NCBI GenBank assembly: GCA_963791595.1
Contig: CAWBTF010000002.1
Coordinates: forward strand, 62,001-126,000
Source: JAEMQF01 sp963791595
GTDB taxonomy: Bacteria > Pseudomonadota > Gammaproteobacteria > Burkholderiales > Burkholderiaceae_C
DNA: 64,000 nucleotides
Direction: 5' to 3'
In this document: piece by piece, positions 36,313 to 47,117 of the stretch
How the letters are laid out: every line of letters begins with the position of its first letter
Position numbering within the stretch: the stretch's first letter is position 1
The notes under the pieces: generated by a model
What the model was told of the DNA's origin: nothing
Database searches by the model: none
Seen by the model: the letters and a program-made list of their open reading frames with translations, nothing else
Made by a program: the position numbers and the translations under genes

Positions 36313-37257
36313 TCAGGCGAGCCACTGATCCATGCCCTGCGCATTCAATTCGATGTCCGTCGCGAGCAGCTCCATCGCGGCAGCCTCGTCGAGCGGCCCC
36401 CGATGTTGGCGCAGCCAGTCCCGGTACAAACCGGCGAGCCCGTGCTGCAACGCACCCGGCCGATCGGGGTGGGCGCGCAACGATTCGCCGAGGATCACGA
36501 TCTGATCGAGCCGCGCCAGAAACGTCGCGCCGAGTTTCGGCACCGCGCTCACTTCGCCATAGTGTGTGAGATACAGCCGCTGCGGTTCGAAAGCGAGCAC
36601 GCGTTGCACCGAGCCGCGCAATGCGGGCGGGTCGAACTGCGTCGGGGGTGTTGCCGGAATCAGCCACGCGCCGGCTGCGTGCGTCAATTCCGGGTAGGCG
36701 ACGCCGAGCGTGTCGCCGGTGAACATGCCGCGGCTGCGCTGGTCCCAGATGCAATGGTGGTGGCGCGCGTGGCCGGGGGTGTGAATGAAGCGCAGCGCGC
36801 GGCCGGCGAGTTCGAGCACTGTGCCGTCTTCGGTTTGAATGACGCGCTGCGTCGGCACCGCCACCAGTTCGCCGTAGGAGCGTGCCACTTCGGCGGCGCC
36901 GTACACCGAGCGCGCGCTCGCCATCAGCCGACTCGGGTCGACGAGGTGGCGCGTTCCCGACGGGTGCACGACGAGCTTCGCGTTCGGCAGATGTTGCAGC
37001 AGCGCGCCGGCGCCGCCGGCGTGGTCGAGGTGGACGTGGGTGGCGATGACGTAGTCGACCGCATCGCGCGCCAGGCCCAGCGCTTCGAGCGCTTGCAACA
37101 GCCGCGGCACGGCGTGGTTGGTGCCGGTGTCGACGAACGCGGCGCGGCCGTTCTCGACGATCAGGTGGCTCGCGTCGAAGCGCGGGCGGACGAAACCGGT
37201 GTCGATGACGTATACGCCATGTGCCAGGGGTTCGATGAAGGGTGGGGGCGTGCGCAT
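36313..37257 (-). CDS. MBL-fold metallo-hydrolase
   Basis: 314 residues. The metal-binding motif THVHLDHAGGAG (H-x-H-x-D-H) is near residue 77; further ligands are HTPGHARHHH, FTGDTLG and YLTHYGEV near residues 160-230. The overall form is of the glyoxalase-II-like group. Starts MRTPPPFIEPLAHGVYVID. The reaction is unknown. It is probably co-transcribed with the following SDR gene and diverges from the lipoprotein at 37362. Confidence 0.88.
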   Translation of the reverse strand: MRTPPPFIEPLAHGVYVIDTGFVRPRFDASHLIVENGRAAFVDTGTNHAVPRLLQALEALGLARDAVDYVIATHVHLDHAGGAGALLQHLPNAKLVVHPSGTRHLVDPSRLMASARSVYGAAEVARSYGELVAVPTQRVIQTEDGTVLELAGRALRFIHTPGHARHHHCIWDQRSRGMFTGDTLGVAYPELTHAAGAWLIPATPPTQFDPPALRGSVQRVLAFEPQRLYLTHYGEVSAVPKLGATFLARLDQIVILGESLRAHPDRPGALQHGLAGLYRDWLRQHRGPLDEAAAMELLATDIELNAQGMDQWLA

Positions 37258-37361
37258 CGATGGGTTCGAGAGAGGGTCGGCCGATTCTAGGCAGGCCCAC
37301 CCTGCAACCAAGCGCCCGGCACGCGGTCAAAATGGCCCCGTTCGCATCCAGGAGGATCATC

Positions 37362-37865
37362 ATGTCTATGCACCGTCTGCTTTGGCCGGTTCTGTTCAGC
37401 GCCGCCTGTGCTTTGCCGGGCTGCGCTTCCTACAGCCCCGATTCGTTGCCGCCGCGCGCGACGCTGGCCGACGCGACCGCCAAGCTCGGCAGGCCGAGCG
37501 CCGAATTTGCGCTGGCCGGCGGGGCCAAGCGGCTCGAGTTCGCGCGCGGGCCGTTCGGCCTGCACACCTACATGCTCGATTTCGACGCCTCGGGCTTGCT
37601 GGTGAAATCGACCCAGGTGCTGTACGAAGAAAACTTCGCGACGATCAAGAACGGCATGGCGCGCGACGACGTGCTGCTCGCGCTCGGCCACCCGGCGCAC
37701 CAATACGGCGTCTGGTCGGGCCAGCAGACGATCCTCGCCTATCGCTTCGATTCTCCGCAATGCCTGTGGTTCTTGGTGGGCGTGAACCCGCAGGGCCAGG
37801 TGGCCAGCACCAGCTACGGCCTGGACCCGCGCTGCGAAGCGGGTTCCCGGGCAGACCGGGATTGA
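37362..37865 (+). CDS. Outer-membrane-type lipoprotein with SmpA/BamE-like fold
   Basis: 167 residues with AGGAGG seven bases before the start. Signal and lipobox: LLWPVLFSAACALPGCAS (Cys near 21). The mature part has two similar halves: an ATLADATAKLGRPSAEFA helix-turn followed by strands, then FATIKNGMARDDVLLALGHPAHQYGVW. The G-M-x-x-x-x-V-x-x-x-L-G-x-P pattern is that of SmpA/OmlA-type small lipoproteins. Specific role unknown. It is followed after 3 bases by the ArsC-like gene. Confidence 0.75.
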   Translation: MSMHRLLWPVLFSAACALPGCASYSPDSLPPRATLADATAKLGRPSAEFALAGGAKRLEFARGPFGLHTYMLDFDASGLLVKSTQVLYEENFATIKNGMARDDVLLALGHPAHQYGVWSGQQTILAYRFDSPQCLWFLVGVNPQGQVASTSYGLDPRCEAGSRADRD

Positions 37866-37868
37866 ACG

Positions 37869-38231
37869 GTGCCGGTTGCGCGCGAGTTAAAGCTCTACGG
37901 CATCCCGAATTGCGACAGCGTGAAGAAGGCGCGTGCCTACTTGGCCGAGCGTGCCGTCGCGGCCGAGTTTCACGACTTCAAGAAGCTTGGCGTGCCGCCG
38001 CAGCAGCTCGCCCAATGGGTGCAGGTGCTCGGCTGGCAACCGCTGGTGAACCGCCAGGGCAGCACTTGGCGCAAGCTCGACGAGGCGGCGCAACTGAGGG
38101 TGGTGGATGGACCAACCGCCATCGAGCTGATGCTGAGCGCGCCGAGCGTCATCAAGCGGCCGGTCGTCGAATGGCCGGATGGCACGACGACGGTGGGCTT
38201 TGACACGCAGGCGTGGTCGCGCCGCGTTTGA
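37869..38231 (+). CDS. ArsC/Spx-family thioredoxin-fold protein (YffB-like)
   Basis: 120 residues from a GTG start. Contains YGIPNCDSVKKARAYL near residue 10, in which only the first Cys of the C-x-x-C position is kept, as in YffB; later FHDFKKLGVPPQQLAQW and VNRQGSTWRKLD follow, and KRPVVEWPDG closes the fold (cis-Pro region). This is typical of YffB/ArsC-like reductases of unknown substrate rather than true arsenate reductase. It ends 75 bases before the second palindromic repeat. Confidence 0.85.
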   Translation: MPVARELKLYGIPNCDSVKKARAYLAERAVAAEFHDFKKLGVPPQQLAQWVQVLGWQPLVNRQGSTWRKLDEAAQLRVVDGPTAIELMLSAPSVIKRPVVEWPDGTTTVGFDTQAWSRRV

Positions 38232-38305
38232 AGCCGTGCATCGCGCGCCACGGCAGCTTCGCACATAGAAATCTGCGTTCAATCGCATGCGAATGGGCGC
38301 CCACG

Positions 38306-38840
38306 TTCGGCCCGTTGCCGTCGTTGGCCGCTGCGCGCACGCCAGCTCCGGCGCGAGGTCAGGTGGCCCGGGGTACGTTCTCCGGCCCACGCTCGCGGGG
38401 CACCGGATGTGGCCCACGGCGCGCAATTCCATCAACTCCAGCCAAGCTCGCGAGGGGCCAGGACACCGCGAATGGGGCCTCCGCCCGCACCCCGAACCAC
38501 CTGCCCCGGCCACTGGGCGGCACCCCTGCACATCGCCCGCCACCGTGGGTTGCAGCAGGGCGGTGGTGGTGCCCCCGGGCGCAGGCCAGGCGCAGGCCCC
38601 ATTCGCGGTGTCCTGGCCCGTGCCGCGCTTGGACGGTGATGACGCGGCTGGCCGTGGTTGGACCTCGGCGGTGCCCCGCGAGCGTGGGCCGGAGAACGGG
38701 GGCGCCGCCACCGCCCTGGGGCGCAGTCGCTGGGGGGCTGGCCTTGCGCGGACAGACGAGATTCGCTCGAAGCCCCGGGTCACCTGCCCTCGCACCGGAG
38801 CTGGCATACGCGCAGCGGCGAACGGCAGCAACGGGCCGAA
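38306..38840. repeat. Large imperfect palindromic repeat, copy 2
   Basis: About 535 bp, from TTCGGCCC to GGGCCGAA, in the same block order as the copy at 1925-2447. The 22 bp perfect arm pair is conserved (38377-38398 with 38676-38697). The next arm pair is 23 bp (38458-38480 with 38594-38616). In this copy the similarity of left and right arms reaches further out, to about 38263 and 38885. It fills the gap between the ArsC-like gene and the HEAT-repeat gene. Confidence 0.85.
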
Positions 38841-38880
38841 AGCTGCCCGAAGATACGATGCCGTTGAACGCGAATGTCTA

Positions 38881-39972
38881 TCAGACACGCAGTTCGAAAT
38901 TCGCACTGCCGGCGCCGCGGCCGTTGATGCGCAGCTCGATCGTGTGCGTTCCCGCGTGGTAGCGCCGCGTCGTGACGCTGCGCAGCGAATGGCTCTTGCG
39001 CAGCTCGCGCCGCTCGCCCGCGGCGAGCGACAGTGCCCAGCCCTTGAAGACCTTCGGAGTGGTCTCGCCGTTCGCCTTGACGTGGTGCACGGCGTAATCG
39101 ATCGCGAGCTGCTGCGCCTGCTTCGCACTTGATTCCAGGATCAACTGCAGTTCGATCGAATCGCCGAGCGCGACGCGGTGCTTTGACAGTCTGAATCGCA
39201 CCTCGCCGCGAAACGGTTTGGCCAACCCCCAGGCCTTCAGGATGCGGGCGTCACCCTGCTTGATGAGCGTGCGGCTCGCCTGTTTGAGCAAGGCCTTGCG
39301 CTGCGGCGTAGCACCAATCAGGTGCTGATTCACCCAATCGGCGACGATGCCCGGGTGGTCCTTCGCAATGTCGTTCAAATGGTTCGCGACGCTGCGCCGC
39401 ACGTACTCGCTCGCGTCGTCTTGCAGCGCGAGCAGCAGCGGCAGAGTCGGCGATGGATCGGCGATCAGTGACTTCAATTGCATGCCCCACGGCAGGCGCG
39501 GCCGGCTGCCTTCGCTGACCAAGCGCCGCACGTGGGCGCTCGGGTCGCGTGTCCATTCGTGCAGCGTGGCGAAGGTCAGGGCAGGGTGCTGAGCGATGAA
39601 AGGGCGGATCGCGAACTCCGCGGTCGAGCGTTGCGTCAGCGAGTGCAGTGTGCGCAGCGCGCGTTCGGGCATGCCCAGGCCGCGGCGTGCGACGAATTCG
39701 CCGAGCGGCCAGATCGCCCAGCCGGCCAGGCCTTGGTCCGTGTCGCGTGGCTCATCGGGCGCATCGTCGTCGGACACCGGTGCGAGGCTGGCTTCGATGA
39801 TGTCGGCGGCCTGCGCAAAGTCCTGAGGCAAGCAGGTCTCGAGCGCGACACTCAGGTGCATCACGCGAGCCTTCAATTCCAGGTCGGCCAGACCCGCGGT
39901 CGCGCGTGATTCGAACGCCTTGCGCGGGAACGCCGGCCACGCGCGATGCAAATGGTGCGCCATGTCGCGCAC
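38881..39972 (-). CDS. DNA alkylation repeat (AlkD-like HEAT) protein, start codon uncertain
   Basis: 363 residues as given. Helical HEAT repeats occupy ~1-240 (FAIRPFIAQHPALTFATLHEW, EYVRRSVANHLNDIAKDHP), and the last ~110 residues are strand-rich. The layout resembles AlkC/AlkD-like proteins, which excise or bind alkylated bases, but no catalytic residue can be pointed out. The frame is open upstream: EPFKNFINAQTVRDMAHHL, which is family-like, precedes the first ATG, but only an ATC or ACC and a stop stand before it. A GTG at 39981 is possible. The true start codon may be an error in the sequence. Confidence 0.75.
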   Translation of the reverse strand: MRDMAHHLHRAWPAFPRKAFESRATAGLADLELKARVMHLSVALETCLPQDFAQAADIIEASLAPVSDDDAPDEPRDTDQGLAGWAIWPLGEFVARRGLGMPERALRTLHSLTQRSTAEFAIRPFIAQHPALTFATLHEWTRDPSAHVRRLVSEGSRPRLPWGMQLKSLIADPSPTLPLLLALQDDASEYVRRSVANHLNDIAKDHPGIVADWVNQHLIGATPQRKALLKQASRTLIKQGDARILKAWGLAKPFRGEVRFRLSKHRVALGDSIELQLILESSAKQAQQLAIDYAVHHVKANGETTPKVFKGWALSLAAGERRELRKSHSLRSVTTRRYHAGTHTIELRINGRGAGSANFELRV

Positions 39973-40027
39973 CGTCTGCGCGTTGATGAAGTTCTTGAAC
40001 GGCTCGATGGTTCAGCCCTCACCCCGA

Positions 40028-40051
40028 CCCTCTCCCGCTCGCGGGAGAGGG
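40028..40051. repeat. Short perfect hairpin, dispersed-repeat type
   Basis: CCCTCTCCCGC (40028-40038) pairs perfectly with GCGGGAGAGGG (40041-40051). Such CCCTCTCCC/GGGAGAGGG palindromes are frequent between genes in Burkholderiales and may stop transcription. It lies just after the aconitase gene end (minus strand). Confidence 0.6.
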
Positions 40052-40063
40052 AGGCCACTGGGC

Positions 40064-42802
<2,739 letters not shown>

Positions 42803-42874
42803 CGGTGATTTCTCCTGTGTCGGATCGCGGCTATTGTGCATGCCGACGATGACGGAATTGATGCGCGCGCTGAA

Positions 42875-44095
42875 CTACTCCCGATACGGAAGATATCGAA
42901 CCGAGAGCACGCCCTTGATGGCGCGCAGTTCCGCTAGCACCGGCTCGGTGACGGGGCTTTCCACGTCGACCAGCGTATACGCCATCTCGCCGCGAGACTT
43001 GTTCACCATGTTGTGGATGTTCAGCCCGGCGCGCGCCATCGCGGTGGAAATCTGGCCGAGCATGTTGGGCACGTTGGCGTTGGCGATCGCGACCCGGTAC
43101 GCCGATTCGCGCGCCATCGACACGGCGGGGAAGTTCACCGCGTTCGCGATCTCGCCATGCTCCATGAACCCGCGCAGTTGCGCCACCGCCATCAGCGCGC
43201 AGTTTTCTTCCGCTTCGGAGGTGGAGGCGCCCAGGTGCGGCAGCGCGATCACGCGCTCATGGCCGTGAATCGTGGGGCTGGGGAAGTCGCACACATACGC
43301 GGCGAGGCGCTTGTCACCCGCCTTGGCGTCGAGCGCGGCGAGCACCGCGGCGTCGTTCACCACGCCTTCGCGTGAGAAATTGAGCAGCACCGCGCCCTTG
43401 TGCATCTGGCCGATGTTGCCGGCGTTCACCAGGTCGCGCGTCGCGGCGACGAGCGGCACGTGCAGCGTCACGAAATCGGCGTTGCGCAGCACGTCGAGCA
43501 CGCTGGTTGATTTCTTCACCTGCGCCGGTAGGCTCCACGCGGCGTCGACCGTGATGTCGGGGTCGTAGCCCAGAACGTCCATGCCGAGCTTGATGGCGGC
43601 GTCTGCCACCAGGCAACCGATCTTGCCCAGGCCAATGATGCCCAGCGTGTGGCCGGCGAGCTCGAAACCGGCAAAGGCCTTCTTGCCGGCTTCGACCTTC
43701 TGCTCCATGTCGCTCGCCGCCGGTTCCAGGCTGCTGACAAATCGCAGCGCCGCCGGCAATTGGCGCGCCGCGAGCAGCATGCCGGCGAGCACCAGCTCCT
43801 TCACCGCGTTGGCGTTCGCGCCGGGCGTGTTGAACACCGCGACGCCGCGTTGGCTCAATGCCGCGACCGGGATGTTGTTCGTGCCCGCGCCGGCGCGCGC
43901 GATCGCGACGACGCTCGGTGCGATGGGCGTGCTGTGCAGGTCGGCCGAGCGCAGCAATATCGCGTCGGGCGCGGCGGACTCTTTGTTGACGTTGTAGCGC
44001 TCGGCCGGCAGGCGTTTCAGTCCGGCTGCGGAGATCTGATTCAGCACCAGCACTTCGAAGCGCTGGGGCGAACCCTCAGCCTTCGCTTCAGCCAT
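42875..44095 (-). CDS. serA: D-3-phosphoglycerate dehydrogenase
   Basis: 406 residues, the ACT-domain form. The NAD-binding site is HTLGIIGLGKIGCLVADAA near residue 145; catalytic residues are Arg in LNFSREGVV, Glu in the ASTSEAEEN region and His in ALPHLGAS. The ACT domain at residues ~330-406 (NVPNMLGQISTAMARAGLNI) normally binds serine for feedback control. First step of serine synthesis. The start overlaps the end of serC by 8 bases, so the two are co-translated. Confidence 0.95.
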   Translation of the reverse strand: MAEAKAEGSPQRFEVLVLNQISAAGLKRLPAERYNVNKESAAPDAILLRSADLHSTPIAPSVVAIARAGAGTNNIPVAALSQRGVAVFNTPGANANAVKELVLAGMLLAARQLPAALRFVSSLEPAASDMEQKVEAGKKAFAGFELAGHTLGIIGLGKIGCLVADAAIKLGMDVLGYDPDITVDAAWSLPAQVKKSTSVLDVLRNADFVTLHVPLVAATRDLVNAGNIGQMHKGAVLLNFSREGVVNDAAVLAALDAKAGDKRLAAYVCDFPSPTIHGHERVIALPHLGASTSEAEENCALMAVAQLRGFMEHGEIANAVNFPAVSMARESAYRVAIANANVPNMLGQISTAMARAGLNIHNMVNKSRGEMAYTLVDVESPVTEPVLAELRAIKGVLSVRYLPYRE

Positions 44096-45170
44096 TCTTC
44101 GCCTCGAATTCCTTCATGTAGGCAACGAGTGCCTGCACGCCTTCGATCGGCATCGCGTTGTAGATCGACGCGCGCATTCCGCCCACCGAGCGGTGGCCTT
44201 TGAGCTGCACCATGCCGCGTGCCTGCGCGCCCTTCAGAAACGCATCGTCGAGCGCCGGATCGCGCAGCTTGAACGGCACGTTCATCAGGGATCGACAGTC
44301 TTTCGCGACCGGGCTCGAATAGAACTGCGTCGCATCGAGGTAGTCGTAAATCAGCGCTGCCTTCGCGCGGTTGTGCTTTTCCATCGCGGCCAAGCCACCG
44401 CGCGCTTCCAGCCAGCGGAACACGAGCCCGGCGATGTAGATGCCGTAGGTCGGCGGCGTGTTGAGCATCGAATCGTTCTCGGCCTGCTCCTTGTAATTGA
44501 ATGCGGAGGGCGTGAAGCTCGCCGCTTGTCCAAGCAGGTCGTCGCGAACGATCACGATCGTCAGGCCCGCCGGGCCGATGTTCTTCTGCGCGCCGCCGTA
44601 GATCAGCCCGTACTTCGACACGTCGATCGGCTGCGACAGCAGGTTCGACGACATGTCGGCGACCAGCGGCACCTTGCCGACGTCCGGCGTGAAGTGGTAT
44701 TCGACGCCGCCGATCGTTTCGTTCGAGCAGATGTGAACGTAGGCGGCACTCGGGTCGAGCTTCCAGGTGTCGCGTTTCGGAATGTGGGTGTAGCCGGCCT
44801 CCTTGGAACTCGCCGCGACGTTGACCTTGCAGTAGCGCGCTGCTTCCTGGATCGATTTCTTCGACCACTCTCCGGTGTCGATGTAATCCGCGCCCGGTTT
44901 GCCGCGCAGCAGGTTCATCGGCACGATGGCGTTCTCGGCGATCGCCCCGCCCTGCATGAACAAAATCTTGTAGTTGGCCGGCACCGCGAGCAGCTTGCGC
45001 AGCAGCGCCTGTGCTTCGGCGTGGATGCCCATGAACTCCTTGCCGCGGTGGCTCATCTCCATCACCGACATGCCCGAGCCCTGCCAGTCGAGCATCTCGT
45101 CGGCGGCCTGGCGCAGCACAGGCTCGGGCAGCGCGGCGGGGCCGGCGCTGAAGTTGAATACGCGGGGCAT
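44088..45170 (-). CDS. serC: Phosphoserine aminotransferase
   Basis: 360 residues from MPRVFNFSAGPAALPEPVLRQ. The PLP Lys is in LIYGGAQKNIGPAGL near residue 196; PPTYGIYIAGLVFRWLEARGG and MNVPFKLRDP are family regions. It uses glutamate to form phosphoserine from phosphohydroxypyruvate (also the pyridoxine route). Overlaps serA by 8 bases. Upstream lies about 250 non-coding bases. Confidence 0.96.
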   Translation of the reverse strand: MPRVFNFSAGPAALPEPVLRQAADEMLDWQGSGMSVMEMSHRGKEFMGIHAEAQALLRKLLAVPANYKILFMQGGAIAENAIVPMNLLRGKPGADYIDTGEWSKKSIQEAARYCKVNVAASSKEAGYTHIPKRDTWKLDPSAAYVHICSNETIGGVEYHFTPDVGKVPLVADMSSNLLSQPIDVSKYGLIYGGAQKNIGPAGLTIVIVRDDLLGQAASFTPSAFNYKEQAENDSMLNTPPTYGIYIAGLVFRWLEARGGLAAMEKHNRAKAALIYDYLDATQFYSSPVAKDCRSLMNVPFKLRDPALDDAFLKGAQARGMVQLKGHRSVGGMRASIYNAMPIEGVQALVAYMKEFEAKNG

Positions 45171-45420
45171 GGGGGTCGTCTCCAGAGGGTTGGTGGCGCG
45201 AGGGAGGGAAGCATAACCACAATCGTTGCGGCGTCCGCCGCCGGGCCGAGCCAGGAGCAAGGCGGCAGCAGGCGCCGAAGTGAAACGCGCGAAAAGCGAC
45301 TTCGAGTCTCTCGACCGATGCCCGCCGGCGCCCAGACACCGAGCGTGGGCCGGGGAAGGGGGCGCCGCCGCCTTGCCGCTCGGACCTGGGTGGGGTTCGT
45401 TGTGCGCTCGGCGTTCGCGG
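45171..45420. other. Intergenic region upstream of serC with possible repeat remnant
   Basis: 250 bases between the metallo-hydrolase end and serC start, same strand. It includes 45339-45377, GAGCGTGGGCCGGGGAAGGG and its continuation, which resembles one arm of the large palindrome at 1925 and 38306 (about 3 differences in 36). The rest shows nothing recognisable. Confidence 0.45.
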
Positions 45421-46881
45421 CTACTTCCGCCCAATCGCCGCGTGCAACTCGCTCAGCGGCACCATCCTGCCGTGCAGCGGCAGGATGCGGTCCACTGCGA
45501 AGTTCAGGCGCTCGATGTTCTGCACCAGGTTCACGTTGTTCGCGTTGGGCACGGCCGGCGGCGGCATGCCCACGGCGAGCGGGGTGTAGGCGTCGGCTTC
45601 GATCAGCAGGCGCTCCTTGGGCAAGTAGACCATCAGGAAGCCTTGCGCATGGATGCTGCCGGTCATCTCGTGGACCTCGACGCGGCGCGTGCTGTCGCTC
45701 AACTCGTATTTGCCGCGCACGCCGATGATGTTGGCGTTGCGGCCGGACTTCTGCAGCAGGTCCGGGTTGATGCGGTTCGGGTTGCCGAAGGTGCGCTCGA
45801 ACGGCGCCTTCGCGGCGGCGCTGGTCACCAGCGTGGCCCCTTCGGCCGCCGCGGCGCGCAGGCCGCCGGCGTGGTCGAAGTGGTGGTGCGAATTGACGGC
45901 GAATCGTATCGGCTTGCCTGGGACGAGCTTGCGCGCCTCGGCGAACACGGCGCTGGCGCGGCCGTCGTAGAGCGGGCTTTCGACGAGGATCAGGTGGTCG
46001 CTCATCTCGATCAGCACGCTGTGGTGCGAGCCGCCGGCGAGGTACCACACGCCGTCGGCGGCCTTTTCCGCGACCACGCGCTCGCTGAAGCTGCGCACCG
46101 CGTCCGGAACCGCGATGTCCGCGGCGGCGTTGGCTTGAACCTCGGTGACTGCGACGTCAAGCACCTCGAAGCCGCCCTGGCTTTGGCGGATGCGGGTCGG
46201 GAACATCACGCCTTGGAAGTCTTTGTAGTCGAGGAAAGTGGTGATCACGTCGGTGTCGCCGGCCACCGGGTGCGGGCGGCGCGACTCGATACGCTCGACC
46301 AGGTTGTTGGGGCCGATCAGCAGCGTTGCCGTGAAGCGCCCGGGCTCAGTGAACGATACCGCGTTCAGCGTCTTGCCGCCCTCACTGCGTTGGCTCAGCG
46401 TGGCGCCATTGCGCAACGCCGCTTTCAGTGCGCCGTGCGGCGTGGTCCACAGGTCATGGATGCGCTCGTCCAACGCCACCGGCGCGGCGGTCGACATGGG
46501 GCCGGCCTGGTTCCACGCGAGGTTCCCGCGCAGCAATCCGATCGCGCGCTGTTCGCCCATGCCCATCAATGGCACCGCGCCGCCGCCGTTCGGTTCGGCG
46601 CGGGCGCGGGCGAACTCTTCGCGCAACGCTGCATTCTGATAGTCGGCCAGGCGCGAGAACGACGTGTAGTTCATGCGCGGCCACGCCATGCCGGGGATGA
46701 ACGCCTGGCCGAACAGGGCTCCGCCGCCTTGCGCGGAAAAGCGGACCGAGTTCAGGTTGGTGCCGCCCATCGCCTGCTCGGCCTGGCGCAACACCGGCGC
46801 GGCGTCGGGCCGGACGATGCTTCCGCAGGCCGTGAGGCCCAGGGCAGTGACACCGATCAAGAGAATTCGACGTTGCAGCAT
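45421..46881 (-). CDS. MBL-fold metallo-hydrolase, lipoprotein
   Basis: 486 residues with a lipobox (LIGVTALGLTAC, Cys near 18). The first ~250 residues contain no recognised motif apart from repeats of strands (FTATLLIGPNNLVERIESRR, YKDFQGVMFPTRIRQSQGGF), similar to outer-membrane carrier-like proteins. The second half is a metallo-beta-lactamase fold with NSHHHFDHAGGLRAAA near residue 330 and EADAYTPLAVG later. Expected to face the periplasm. Reaction unknown. It diverges from the exonuclease I gene at 47118. Confidence 0.85.
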   Translation of the reverse strand: MLQRRILLIGVTALGLTACGSIVRPDAAPVLRQAEQAMGGTNLNSVRFSAQGGGALFGQAFIPGMAWPRMNYTSFSRLADYQNAALREEFARARAEPNGGGAVPLMGMGEQRAIGLLRGNLAWNQAGPMSTAAPVALDERIHDLWTTPHGALKAALRNGATLSQRSEGGKTLNAVSFTEPGRFTATLLIGPNNLVERIESRRPHPVAGDTDVITTFLDYKDFQGVMFPTRIRQSQGGFEVLDVAVTEVQANAAADIAVPDAVRSFSERVVAEKAADGVWYLAGGSHHSVLIEMSDHLILVESPLYDGRASAVFAEARKLVPGKPIRFAVNSHHHFDHAGGLRAAAAEGATLVTSAAAKAPFERTFGNPNRINPDLLQKSGRNANIIGVRGKYELSDSTRRVEVHEMTGSIHAQGFLMVYLPKERLLIEADAYTPLAVGMPPPAVPNANNVNLVQNIERLNFAVDRILPLHGRMVPLSELHAAIGRK

Positions 46882-46924
46882 GGATGATTCTCCAAGTGGT
46901 TGATAGAGCCCGCAGGTGGCGCGA

Positions 46925-46967
46925 ACGCCGCCGCCCCCCGGGGGGGTGAGTAGCCCGGCAAAGCCGG
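46925..46967. repeat. Double GC-rich palindrome, probable dispersed intergenic repeat
   Basis: CCCCCCGGGGGGG (46934-46946) is followed by GTGAGTAG and then CCGGC-AAA-GCCGG (46955-46967). Two hairpins lie in the leader between divergent genes (46881 and 47118). No function assigned; similar palindromes are common between genes in this order. Confidence 0.45.
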
Positions 46968-47117
46968 ATCCACTCAGGAGACCGCCGCGGGCGCGCACGG
47001 GTTAAGCTGGCGCGCCCGGCATGCCCCTGATTCGACTTTGGGCGCACACTGGCACCGCGCCAATCAGGGAAAGCGATCACGCGGCGCCGGGAATAAACGG
47101 AACTTCGCCTCGCCCAC

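Noticed and set aside
37869..38231. True arsenate reductase
   Set aside because: The sequence is YffB-like with one conserved Cys and no arsenic resistance genes nearby.
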